Below are positions 1-11,270 of a DNA stretch of 46,411 bases, piece after piece. Below the pieces are notes generated by a model. That model was not told where the DNA came from and did not search any database. It was given only the letters and a program-made list of their open reading frames with translations. Location: contig NW_026971650.1 in NCBI RefSeq assembly GCF_963678635.1, forward strand, positions 64,001 to 110,411, read 5' to 3'. The first letter of the stretch is position 1; each line of letters opens with the position of its first letter. The DNA comes from Symsagittifera roscoffensis (lineage: Eukaryota > Xenacoelomorpha > Acoela > Convolutidae). Position numbers and translations under genes: made by a program.

Positions 1-2440
1 TCAAGTCCTCAGCTCACATGAAAAATAATAATTTTGCGCTTGATTATCTGCAAGCGAGCCGCATCTAAAATTAGTGGAGGCTGTGTTTTAGCTTCTATAA
101 TAGCAAATACTTAAAGTATACATAGTTTCGAAGTTTCTATAAATTACTCTTCACCTCGTGCACATTACATTACTGAAGTCCGAAAGTTAGAGCCTAGTAA
201 ATGCTTTTACTACAAAGTGAAGTGTGAAATCAGGCAAATAGTTTTATTACAGAAAAAATATGTGAAAGCTTTGGTTCTGTTTACAAAAAGCTATGAATGA
301 CTATAGTTATGAAAGCTATTAATCGAACATGCTTGCCCAACTTGTGCGCCAAAAAAAGGGAGCGCAGAAGAAAAGCCGGCACCTCAATTTCAATATCCGG
401 GAAGCTATATGACAATAATTGTCCCGATTGTGGAATATCCTTGCATGTTTGCTTGCTTGAAGCCGGGGACAGGAATTCTTTTACATTCAACAAAACTCCC
501 AGGAAAGAAAAAAGGTCAAATCCTCAAGTGGAAGAACTGTTATCAGATCCCCCTACATTTGGAGAGATTGGGTCTATTATCCAAATCGAGCCGACTGAAA
601 AAGAGCAAGTCATTCATGAAGAGATCAAAGCAACGATGCTGGAGTTTCAAAGAGCAGCTGTGGATGCTTTGAGATCTTTTTCCAGAGCTAAAGGTTAAAA
701 ATTACGATTTTTTCTATATCAATCTCAAAATAATATAATGTAAAAGTAATAAGGACAACTGCCAGTGGTACAAAACAAATTATGTGATTAGTTCTTTTGG
801 TAGGGCCAAATTTCTAAGTCACAGATGTTTATCTTTTTGTGGTCTTCCAGTATAAACAATTGTCAAACAGATATGCGATAGTCAATTTGAAGAAATTCAG
901 ACTGCAAATTGCGATAGTAAATTCAATTACTTGTAACCGTGTTCAGATACCAAAGATACAAAAAAGTGTGAATGATGTCCACATTTTATTCGCTTCTATC
1001 GAATACAGTGCTAGCGCTGTTTTAAATTATCCGGATAAAACGAACAAAACTTGAAACTTCAAACACGTTTTTCTCAAATTGCGTTAAAATTAGACAAAAG
1101 AAGAAGAGATCAAAAGTTGCTTAAAATTTAATCAGAATTAATGTGGTGCAGTTTTTTGTCCGAAACTCTCAACCAAAGTTTTACCCCAAAAATGAGTCAT
1201 TTTGGTTTTTTTTTCAGTTAATCAAAAATTAGGCTGAAACTACTTTGTTAACTGATGGGATAATTATATCACAAGAAGCCTCCTAAATAGCCCAACAAAG
1301 TTCTGGAAAGATTAAATCTCCAAAAACTCGAGTAAATTGTTTAAGAGTTGTTTTTATGCAAAGATTTTGGATTTTATATAGCAAAAATCACCTTTCTTGA
1401 CTATCAAGCAAAAGTGTTTTCTTTTATACGGGTTTTTGAAAGTTTAACCCTTCAAGAATTTTGTTGCGCTGTGTAAGAGACTTCTTGATATAATTATTCC
1501 ATTAATTAATAAAGTAGTTTCAGCGTAATCCTTGATTAATTGAAAAAAGCCAAAAAGACCCATTTTAGGATTAAAATTTTGGTTGAGAATATCGGAGAAA
1601 ATATTGCACCATACTAATTCTGATGAAATTCTAGGCAATTTTTGTTCTCTTCACTTTTTGTCTAATCTTAACGCAATTTGAGAAAAACGTGTTTGAAATT
1701 TCAAGTTTTGTTCGTTTTGTCCGGATAATTTAAATCAGCACTGTATTTGTAGAAGCTAGTTAACAATGAAGCGTTACTGAAGCTGTGTTTCAAAAATTGT
1801 TCGCATATTACTTCGAGTTTTTCGCCCATGAAGCGCCCATAGATTTTGATCGATTATAATGTAATCCAAGATAAACCTTTATATCGGATTTCTGAAATAA
1901 AAATCCACTATGACCTATTACAATCGATTAAAATCCATTCTTTTAAAATTAAATCAGACTATTTTCGCAGCCATGTGGATTATGTTGATATAAATAATAT
2001 TAAGATTTTAATCATTTTTAATGGACTATAATAGAGTACTTTGTAACTTTGAAGATGCTGGCTACAAAATGACATTATAATTGATTTCCACCGTCTGCTT
2101 GTCGTCAGGCTATCTTTTTTTGGCCGGATTCGTTCGTGAAACTGATTTGTTCAATAATGGTCTCAGTCCTACTCAAATTTGTGAATAAATTATGAAGAAC
2201 TACTGGAAAACAGATAGATTATTTGGAGATGAACTTTATTCTAGATATTCACAAAATAGTCTGACTAAAAATTAGTTTTGCAAACAATGTAGGTGTTATC
2301 TATAAAGTATGATTGTTTAGTATTAAATACTTGACAATCAATATTCAAAACATAAAGCGTGAAGCAAAAATATAAATAAAAGTTGCAACAGATTGCAGTA
2401 TATACGTCCAAATGGTTCTTCAAAATCAGTACAATTCACT
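1..2440 (+). repeat. Left arm of a large inverted duplication
   Basis: The first bases read as the reverse complement of the sequence ending at about 9836. The match runs with scattered differences to about 2440, where the partner ends at 7677. The arm contains exon 1 of the ART-like gene and part of its first intron. It differs from the right arm by a 738-bp MITE (1006-1743), which the right arm lacks. The right arm in turn has roughly 280 extra bases near 8026-8310. The duplication may continue beyond the left window edge. Confidence 0.85.
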
Positions 2441-4856
2441 AAGAAAACTAAACCCCCCGTATCTGAGCCGTTTTTGGGTTAAGAAGGTAAAAACTCCAAA
2501 AAAATATTACGCCAATTAGCAAAATACCTTTTCCCTACACATAAAAAAGACTTATTGATTTGTTTCTCATTTAGTATAGCGTGGGGTAATTTAGACCAGC
2601 TAACTTGCCTCAATTATTTTTGTAATGATTTCTAATTCGGCTTCATTTGCCGATCACGCAGCGCTATATTGAAAACAGATAGGAAAAAATTCAAATTCGT
2701 CATCTGAAATCGGCCAAATTGGTAAAATTTAATCCCCAATGACTTTACAGCGCCCAATAATTTGTGCTCAGGAAGTTGATGCTTTTCTGATGTAATAAAA
2801 TTTCGTCAAAACTGACTAGTTAAACGGCTGCAATTTTTTTGGAGAAAAAAGCCACCCCTCACACAGGAAAAATAAAAACATCCTCATTTTCATTTTTATT
2901 ACAAAGACATCTCAATTTTCATTTTAAAAATAAAAAGAGTTAATTTAAATTTTGTAATCTAGCGGGCGCCAGCTCATTCTGAAGAAATTATAAAATTTTT
3001 ATTTAGATAGTTTTGAGCCGCTATTTTTTGGAAACCCGAGCTGAAGTGCTAAGTCGATATCCTCATAGGCTAACTTTTTAGTCGGTAATATGGTTGTCTG
3101 CTGATGTGCTTTCAGGAGGCGAGTTCATTCTCATAGATGGAAAGAGTGGGGGAGAAAGTAATCTGCAGCACTTGGTGGCAGCCTTCGCCCAAGAATGGCC
3201 TGGTGAGAATATAATCAAATAACTCAAAACACTATGAGGCCAAACTGTGCACTGGATACGCGCACAATTTTGTGTCTTTATGTTCCAGGATTCCAGAGAC
3301 GAATCTTTATACATGTTAAACTTTTGTCGGAACGATCAAATGAAATGAAAGAACAAAAAAAAGAAAAACGGGAGCGTCTTTGTTGCGGAACCCGCTTGCA
3401 ATTCACAAAATACACAATTTGGCCTCGTAATGATGGTTTTCGGTGATGGAAAAACATGTATGAAAGTTCTAAAGAAATTTACTTCATTTTTTTAAATAGT
3501 TTTTTATTCAAGCCCAAAATGCATCTAATTTAGAAATTAATGAATACAAGACTGCCCTTGTCATAATTTTTGAATATTTTTTTCATCAGACTGCTGTTAA
3601 AGGGTGGTAAAATATAAGCAAGCATTTGTTTTCCATTAGACTGATTCTGATTAGAGGTAAAATATTTGCTGTTTTCATTAGACTGCGGTTAATTAGTGAC
3701 AAGTAGTTTCATGCCAACAAACAAAAATTCATTGGCACCTCTAGAGAAAACTCTTGAATGCTAGCAAGCGAAAGAACATGCCGTAAAATTATTGGGTCCC
3801 ATTGTTCTAATTTTTCAAAATGTTAATGGTTGTTTTGTTTTTAGTCGCCTCAATAGAGGAGGCAAAGCGGAAATTATGTGTGATTTCGCTGACTGCAGAC
3901 GATTTTGATTCAAGGGGAGATATTGAGTTTACGTATTCGGCGGGTCAAAAACTACGAAGAGGAGGCATGGATTACTTTCAGCCCAAATCTGGATGGATTC
4001 GAGTGGGACTAAAATGCATGGGAAGGTAGGTTCAAGGTCCGCGGTTTATGTTGCGACCAACTGACTCAAATTTACCAATTCCAATCTTTTTTAATTGCCG
4101 ACTCAAGAGACCTTTTTTCAAATGCATCAGTTTTTCTCTATCTCAAATCTTAGCTTGTTGAAATTATGTCACATCAAATGAGTCGTTTTCGTTTATCGTG
4201 TCGTGTAGTGCTATCTCAATTCATTCCACTTCATCATCTGTAAACTAACGCTAATTTCAAAACTATACTTGTGCCTGGGGGAGAAAGGACAGAAAGAATT
4301 CCATATGAGACGGCCGCATATGGACTTTGGGGCGACCCGATATTCCTGGGTAGTCGACGCACTGGAAGCAGAAATCAAAAAGGAGCGGAATGAAACTTAC
4401 GAAACGTTCCGGTTACTGTCGAGGAAGCAACATATTAGCGAGTAGCTCGAGCAATTTCATTCGGTGCTTAGCGGGTTTGCAGCAAGGTGCAGTTTTGGCA
4501 CACTGGAAGACCGGATATTAAGGGACGTTTTTATTGTCGATATGAACAATCGGGAAGCCCAGAACGAGCTTTGCCGAACAACGAAGACTCCAGAAGAAGT
4601 ATACAAAATGACCTTGTCGTTTGAGCGGGGAGACAAGTATGCTAAATCATATGTAGTATGCAAAATTTAAAATGAGCACCTCTCTCCGGGATAGAAGTTT
4701 TTATTTTAAGTCGTGTTAACATGGGTAAAAATCAGCTAGAGGTAACAAGATGTTTAATTTCAGTCATAAAAGATGCTTTTTTGATAGATATGATGATGGA
4801 AACAACGATTGGCTAATGATGAACGATAACGATCACGAATGGGCTGTTGGATTCCA
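297..4856 (+). CDS. ART-like family gene, copy 1 (multi-exon, 3' part lost in the assembly gap)
   Basis: Exons inferred: 297-693, 3116-3202, 3845-4025 and 4788 to the gap at 4857. Lengths and phases of exons 1-3 fit (exons 2 and 3 are 87 and 181 nt, identical to the complete copy on the minus strand). Acceptors are ttcag, tttag and gatag; donors are GTTAAA (weak), GTGAGA and GTAGGT. Exon 1 encodes a basic N-terminus, a CPDC/HVC cluster and a helical EEQVIHEEIKATM stretch. Exon 3 gives the GG-x-DYFQP-x-SGWIRVGLK segment. Exon 4 gives RYDDGNNDWL followed by EWAVGF. The rest of exon 4 and exon 5 are not found after the gap, so this copy is truncated or misassembled. The C-terminal part resembles PARP/ADP-ribosyltransferase-fold proteins of invertebrates; activity is inferred only. 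Confidence 0.65.
1006..1743. mobile_element. Tc1/mariner-type foldback MITE, 738 bp
   Basis: The element is bounded by TA on both sides (1004-1005 and 1744-1745). It begins CAGTGCT and ends AGCACTG. The inverted arms, of roughly 340 bp, share ATTATCCGGA and CAAACACGTTTTTCTC near the ends and leave a short central loop. It has no transposase. The matching place in the right arm near 8780 reads GAATATCTGC without the element, which is a clean empty site. CAGT-type ends plus TA duplication fit the Tc1/mariner superfamily. Confidence 0.85.
2225..2960 (+). repeat. Intron segment repeated inverted at 5057-5770
   Basis: This intron 1 sequence of copy 1 recurs as its reverse complement at 5057-5770. 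The first ~215 bp (2225-2440) recur a third time at 7677-7900. The shared landmarks are the ACGTCCAAAT-GTTCTTC block, the CATAAAGCGT block and the AACACCTAC/GTAGGTGTT block. Three copies of one end suggest two separate rearrangements rather than one simple inversion. Confidence 0.75.
4353..4670 (+). pseudogene. gag: Ty3/gypsy gag fragment
   Basis: One frame encodes a retrotransposon Gag-like stretch with ETYETFRLLSRKQ, EQFHSVLSGFAARC, LEDRILRDVFIVDM and FERGDKYAKS. This order is typical of the matrix/capsid part of gypsy Gag proteins in invertebrates. An in-frame TAG sits just after KQHISE, and no protease or pol follows. The fragment lies in intron 3 of ART-like copy 1, so it is a decayed 5' piece of a retroelement. 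Family recognition rests on the conserved words only. Confidence 0.65.
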
Positions 4857-5056
4857 NNNNNNNNNNNNNNNNNNNNNNNNNNNNNNNNNNNNNNNNNNNN
4901 NNNNNNNNNNNNNNNNNNNNNNNNNNNNNNNNNNNNNNNNNNNNNNNNNNNNNNNNNNNNNNNNNNNNNNNNNNNNNNNNNNNNNNNNNNNNNNNNNNNN
5001 NNNNNNNNNNNNNNNNNNNNNNNNNNNNNNNNNNNNNNNNNNNNNNNNNNNNNNNN
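4857..5056. other. Assembly gap (200 N)
   Basis: Exactly 200 undetermined bases, a conventional scaffold-gap size, so the true distance is unknown. The gap interrupts exon 4 of ART-like copy 1. It also sits at the tip of the inverted duplication, where assemblers commonly fail. Confidence 0.98.
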
Positions 5057-5770
5057 ATTACAAAAAACTTAAATTTACTCTTTTTATTTTCGAAATGAAA
5101 ATTGAGATGTCTTTGTATAAAAAATGAAAATGAGGATGATTTGATTTTTCCTGTATGTGACGTGCCTTTTTTCTGCAGAAAATTGCAGCCGTTTAACTAG
5201 TCGAAACTTTGAAGTTTTGACGAATTTTTTTAAATTATATCAGAAAAGTATCAATGGTCCTGAGCACAAATTATTAGGCGCTGTGAAGTTATTGGGGATT
5301 AAATTTTGGCCAGTTTCAGATGACGAATTTGAATTAATTCCTTTTTTTTCAATGTAGCGTAGCGTGATCCGACTTAGAAATCATTACCAATTTAACTGAA
5401 ACAAGTTAACTGGTCTAAATTACTTACGCGATACTACATGAGAAACAAATCAATAAGTGTTTTTCATATATAGTGAAAAGATGTCTTGCTATTTGGCGTA
5501 AAATTTAGTTGGGATTTTTCCCTTCTTAACGCAAAAATGGCTCAGATACGGCGGGTTCAGTTTTCTTAGCGAATTGTATTTATAACGAAGAACTATTTGG
5601 ACGTTTATACTCCAATCTGTTGCAATTTTTATTTAAATTTTTTGCTTTACGCTTTATGTTTTGATTGTAACGTATTTAATACTAACCAATTTTCAGATAA
5701 CACCTACATTGTTTTGCAAAACTCTTTTTAGTCAGGCTATTTTGAGAATATTTAGAATAAAGTTTGAGGA
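5057..5770 (-). repeat. Inverted copy of 2225-2960
   Basis: Reverse-complement match to intron 1 of ART-like copy 1, beginning directly after the gap. The open frame at 5157-5357 lies in this copy and is not supported as a gene. Confidence 0.75.
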
Positions 5771-5872
5771 ATCTGCTTCAACTAAAAATTCCATGATTAT
5801 TCAAATCATTGGGGCCAAGATCATTCAAACAATCGCTTACAAATTATTTGTGGTGGTTCTTTTATAATATCT

Positions 5873-7676
5873 TGTAAAAATTGCTAGCCCCGCGTAAATT
5901 TCTTGCTTTTTACACTGTTACTCTCACTTTTTCTTAAAGTCAACACATCCCGCGTGGACAAAAAGAACCCGCAAAGTTCTATTCAATCAACACACGTAAC
6001 ACGTACGGTAAATCAGGTTAATGGAATTATCAGGTAATGACAAAATAATTTGCTAGAGTTCGTAATAATGATTTAACTCTGGCTTAATAAGATAATGATC
6101 TCACAGTTCAACCTAAGATGGGTTTTCCTAATTCAGTTGTCTTTTAATCAACCCACAAATCCAATCTGTAAAACTTACCGTTTTCTCAAGCTTCTAGATT
6201 AGGTTCCCTTTTCGATCCGTACCCAGATTAACAGTCAGGCTACACAAGCACTCAGTGTTAATCTCTCAAAACTTACGATCGGAACTACCAACTTCTCTCG
6301 GTTTTGGTTAATTTTTCTCTCTCTGACTGAGAACCAACTACTCTTAATAGTGGCTCCCTCTGTTCTAAAAGCCGCGTACCAATCCCCCCACAAGTATGTC
6401 TATTTGTACACCGGTGTAATTAAATATCCCCCTCCCATATAAGTCCCGACATTCACTGCGGTGCATTTCGAATTCGTCCTTTAAACTAAAGGTTCCCTTA
6501 GGTACATCAGTTCTAAAGGCTAATCTCCCAGTGGCTATTCAGATCGCTTCAAGTAAATATTACGTCCAACTGAACCTCAGCTAAAGTTCGCGTTGAAATG
6601 GCAGCAATCACAAAGTGTTTTTTGGTTTAATCCACACATCATCCAAGCGTTAATTAAGGGTCACCCCGGGGTCACCAGAGGTCAAGCAAAGGCCAATGAG
6701 TTCAGAGCCGGGTGGGGGTCCTACCTGCCAAGTTCCATCCATACACGATTATTACTCCCCGAGTTATCACTTTTCAAAGGCTCTTTATCACATTTTCCGG
6801 GGATTGGCTACCAACACCGGAAGGAACCAACGGAGAAGATTTTTTTTGCTAGACGTCTTTTTCCGGGGTTTGGGTCTACTTTAAATTAGCGCCATAAAAT
6901 TAATATGCCCTCCCTCATTATTTTCCGCAAATTGCCTGTTTCCGGTCCCAGGTTTTTTTTCCCAGTGCTAGAAACTTCCGGTCTGACCATCGGATTCGGT
7001 CCAAACTGAAACGCCATGCTTGTCTCACCACTACCTACCAACCCTCCAAGTTTCCGCTTCCTAGGGTCACCAGGGTGCAAGAAATAGTTTCCGTAAGTCA
7101 TAGGGGGTTTATTTGCACAGGCCATAAAACCGGAAGTAGGTGTCCGAAGGGTCTGGGGTTTCAAACTTAAGCTCCCCTTATCTAGGGCTTCCATATACTA
7201 AGTTTTGGGGTCATTCCTATTGCTAGGTACCGAGTCCCAATAGGGCGATTTGCATTTCCGGGAACCGTCATCACTCGGCCCCAGGGTGTCCCCCGGATCC
7301 AGGGTTTTGCATGCCCGGGTCAAATCATCTCTAGTATCCCTCCTGTGAATTTCACAATGATCCGACCAGTGGTTCCTAAACCGGGGGGGGGGGGGCGGGG
7401 GCTAGCACATTCTATCCCCCCTCCAGTTTTCCTCCAAAGACGGGACTAATTCCTCAGAGCTTGGGCTATTTTGAGCTTAGTGCTTTATTTACTTCTCTAT
7501 TCGCCGAATTGGCTAACCAATCTCACTAGCATACTCCCATTAGTGTATTTTAACAAGATTATAACTCTTACTGTAACAAACAGATTTGAGTTACGCCCCC
7601 TTGTTTTCCGGCTAAGTAGATAAGCGTCCTAGATAAAGTGAGGTGTGAGCGAATTGATTTTTTTTCCAATTCTACA
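5873..7676. mobile_element. GC-richer island with TG...CA ends, possible solo LTR or unknown insertion
   Basis: About 1.8 kb with visibly higher GC than its flanks. It begins TGTAAAAATTG and ends CAATTCTACA, giving a short imperfect inverted terminus and TG...CA boundaries. It contains many TTCCGG and GGTCACC words and a 12-14 base G-run near 7382. Open frames at 6593-6889 (+) and 6886-7194 (-) show no recognisable domain. No target duplication is visible, and the right boundary coincides with the end of the inverted-repeat arm. An LTR fits the ends, but a primer-binding site or coding region is not evident. Confidence 0.35.
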
Positions 7677-9836
7677 GTGAATTGTATTGATTTTGAAGAA
7701 CTATTTGGACGTATATACTCCACTCTGTTGCATTTTTTATTTGAATTTATACTTCACGCTTTATGTTTCGAATTTTTGATTGTAAAGTATTCAAAACTAA
7801 CCAATCGTGTTTTATAGATAACACCTACTTTGTTTTGCAAAACTAATTTTTAGTCAGTTTGTTTTAGGAAAATTTAGAATAAAGTTTACCTCCAAATCTA
7901 GCTATTTTCCAGTACTTTATTGGAGACCTAAGGGTTTGAGAAAGACTGAGACCATTTGAGTAAGACTGAGACTACGAAGTTTCACGAACTAATCCGGTCA
8001 AAAAAAGATGGACAAGCAGACGGTGAAACTCTACCTGAAAATACTTTATGATATAGCTATCCAATCCCGCAATAAGTGAAGTGAACGCAAGTAATTGAAA
8101 ATTCTTTTTAATATTCTCATTCAAAAAATTAATTAGCAAAAAACGTACAGATTTATTGATATAATGCTATTTCTCAGAACACTTATCAACGCTTACCAAT
8201 TCAATCACCAAAACTACAGTCGTTAGCTTGCGCGTGATAAGCATACAAAAAATCACTTAAAAATACAAATAACTTCAAAAATTTTACATAATTTTCAGCT
8301 TCAATGTGGATCATAATCAAGTATATTGTCATTTTATAGCCAGCATCTTCAAAATCACAAAATACTCTTTTATAGTCGATTAAAAACGATTATAATCTTA
8401 ATATTGTTTATGTCAATATAATCCACATGGCTGCGGGCGGAAATATTCAATTTAAATTAGTAGAAAAAATGGATTTAATTAATTGCAATAGGTCATAATG
8501 AATTTTTTCTTAAGAAATCCAATTTTAATGTTTATCTTGACAAAATGATCAATTTCAGCGCCAAAAATAATGAATTATAAGGACAATATAATCAATTTGG
8601 TGGTCTGACTTTTACATCTGCAGTGGATGACAATGGATTATTTTTGTATTATATTGGATTACATTATATTTGATCAAAATTCATGGGCGCTCGATGCGGG
8701 AAAAAACTCGAAGTAAGATGCAAACATTTTTTGAAACACAGCTTCTTCAGTAAAGCTTCGTTGTTAACTAGCTTCAGCAGATATTCAATAGAAGCAAAAA
8801 ACATGCCGACATCTTTCATACTTTTTCGTATCTTTGGTATCTGAACACGGTTACAAGTTATCGAATTTACTATCGCAATTTGCAGTCTGAATTTCTTCAA
8901 ATTGACGATCGCATATCTGCTTGACAATTGTTTATACTGGAAACCACAAAAAGAGAAACATCTGTGACTAAGCAAATTTGGCCCTACCAAAAGAACTAAT
9001 CACATAATTTGTTTTGTACCACTGGCAGTTGTCCTTATTACTTTTACATTATATTATTTTGAGATTGATATAGAAAAAATCGTAATTTTTAACCTTTAGC
9101 TCTGGAAAAAGATCTCAAAGCATCCACAGCTACTCTTTGAAACTCCAGCATCGTTGCTTTGATCTCTTCATGAATGACTTGTTCTTTTTCAGTCGGCTCG
9201 ATTTGGATAATAGACCCAATCTCTCCAAATGTAGGTGGATCTGATAACAGTGCTTCCACTTGAGGATTTGACCTTTTTTCTTTCCTGGGAGTTTTGTTGA
9301 ATGTAAAAGAATTCCTGTCCCCAGCTTCAAGCAAGCAAACATGCAAGGATATTCCACAATCGGGACAATTATTGTCAGATAGCTTCCCGGATATTGAAAT
9401 TGAGGTGCCGGCTTTTCTTCTGCGCTCCCTTTTTTTGGCGCACAAGTTGGGCAAGTATGTTCGATTTATAGTTTTCATAACTATAGTCATTCATAGCTTT
9501 TTGTGACCAGAATCAAAACTTTCTGATATTTTTTCTGTAATAAAACTATTTGTCTGATTTCACACTTCACTTTGCAATAAAAGCATTTACTCGGCCTCAG
9601 TAAAATAACTCGGCCGAGTAAATAAAAGCATTTACTCGGCCTCAGTAACTTTCGGACCTCAGTAAAATAATGTGCACGAGGTGAAGAGTAATTTACAGAA
9701 ACTTCGAAACTATGTATACTTTAAGTATTTGCTATTATAGAAGCTAAAACACAGCCTCCACTTATTTTAGATGCGGCTCGCTTGCAGATATTCAAGCGCA
9801 AAACTATTTTTTTTTTCATGTGAGCTGAGGACTTGA
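7677..9836 (-). repeat. Right arm of the inverted duplication
   Basis: Reverse complement of 1-2440. It lacks the mariner MITE but has about 280 extra bases near 8026-8310. A short local duplication of a CTCGGCCTCAGTAA-type unit lies at about 9585-9660. The arm ends exactly where the GC-richer island begins. Confidence 0.85.
9094..9490 (-). pseudogene. ART-like family, copy 3 (exon 1 only)
   Basis: This 397-nt exon matches exon 1 of copy 1 with only a handful of amino-acid differences (for example K-T, C-Y and A-V changes). It keeps the CPDC/HVC cluster, the helical EEQVIHEEIKATM stretch and the same AAAG/GTTAAA donor. No exon 2, 3, 4 or 5 follows on the minus strand before the arm ends at 7677, so it is an orphan first exon made by the inverted duplication. 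The frame is intact, so it is either recent or still transcribed. Confidence 0.7.
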
Positions 9837-10766
9837 AAATATTCAAAAGCTAGTTTATGGTACAATAATTCCACCGCATGCAAAAAAGGCATTTTTCATA
9901 CTGACGCTTCAAAGTTGCTCAAACGCTATTTTTGGAATCTTATGCGATTTTTTTTTGCTACGCAGAAGTTTTTGTGTTAAATTTAGTGTTTCGGAGAGTT
10001 CAACTAATTGATTTAGTTGACCCAAATTAAACCAGAAGAATTTTTTCAAGCATTAAGAGAAACGGACTATGCGTAGACAGGCTGGATAGACTTTCATAGA
10101 TCCTCTGCGATTCGCAAAAACCACAATTATTTATTAATATTGTTGTTCCACGTGTTGCTCTGTAAGGTTTTTTTCAACTCTGCAATCATGTCTATTCGCT
10201 CAGCTGAAACACAGTAAAACCTAAAAGCTACGTGTGGTTTAGAATGAACTTGTTTTAAAGTAAGAAATTGAATTTTAAATTAGGGCTTAATACAGTTAAC
10301 TCAAACAAGTCAAACCATAGGTATAACAGGAAACCGCATTGGAGTTTCATGAATAAAAATTGATTACAATTAAGTTTAATTGTCAGTGTTCACAAAAACG
10401 AAAACTAATTGATTCTATTCAATTTAAAATTGATTTTACTTTTACTATTTTTTGAGGCAACAAAATCCAGTTTTAATCGTTCCCTTTTCACTTTGTTAAG
10501 TTTTGAAAGACAATCGATAAAACTCCATTATAATCGATTTAATACTCCAGTATAATCAACGCGCATAAAGTCTTTTCTTTATTTTAAACTAAAATTGGTT
10601 ACTTGCTGTTCAATTTTTTTTTGCGCAACTTTGATATTTTTGTTACTTTTATTATTTTACTCAATGATTGAATTTTGTTCCTTTTAACAATTTTCCTAAT
10701 TTATTAGAAAATTCGGGTGGGGGAGGGGGGGTAAAAATGGAGGTCGATTAATCCCCCTTCCATTGA

Positions 10767-10778
10767 CCCCCCCCCCCC

Positions 10779-10814
<36 letters not shown>
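10767..10814. repeat. Poly-C plus (CA)n microsatellite
   Basis: About 15 C residues are followed by some 16 CA units. A G-rich tract lies 40-50 bases upstream (10717-10730), so the strand can fold G-run against C-run. Confidence 0.95.
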
Positions 10815-10959
10815 AGCACCCTAGCTTTACCTTTAAAGAGAAAGAGATTTTCCACTTTGTCTGATCGTAACATGGGAAACGATTAAATTGTTAATATTTT
10901 AGACAACAATAATCCATTGTAATTGATATTTTTTTCACTTTTCTCAATTGCCGGTTAAA

Positions 10960-11270
10960 TCATGAATCAAAAAGTATCAATAGTGTCGACCAGTGTCGAA
11001 TCAAGGTTTAAAAAGGGTCTAATCGTGAGTCAAACAGAGTCGAACTATGGATCGAACAGGATCGAATCAGGTTTTGAACAGCGTCAAATCATTCGTCATA
11101 CGGAGCCGAATCATGCGTCGAGTAGAGACGAATCATCTCAATCCAGCAGCAAAAAACAATGCTCGGTAGAGACGAATAAAATCGAATCAATCAAATAATA
11201 GACAAAGTCCAGCAATATCCAGTATAAAGTCGACCAAAGTCAAACATTGTCCAGCTAAGTCATGCAAACT
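10960..11270. repeat. Degenerate GTCGAATC-type tandem field
   Basis: Variants of GTCGAATCA, GTCAAA and GACGAATCA recur every 12-20 bases, more regular at the start and decaying to GTCCAGC variants. A 78-aa open frame (10962-11198) is a by-product of the repeat (Ser/Glu-rich) and not supported as a gene. Confidence 0.6.

Noticed and set aside
839-1054. Open frame conserved in both inverted-repeat arms (also 8664-8990 on the minus strand)
   Set aside because: Conservation is explained by the recent duplication; it lies in intron 1, is interrupted by the MITE in one arm and shows no domain.
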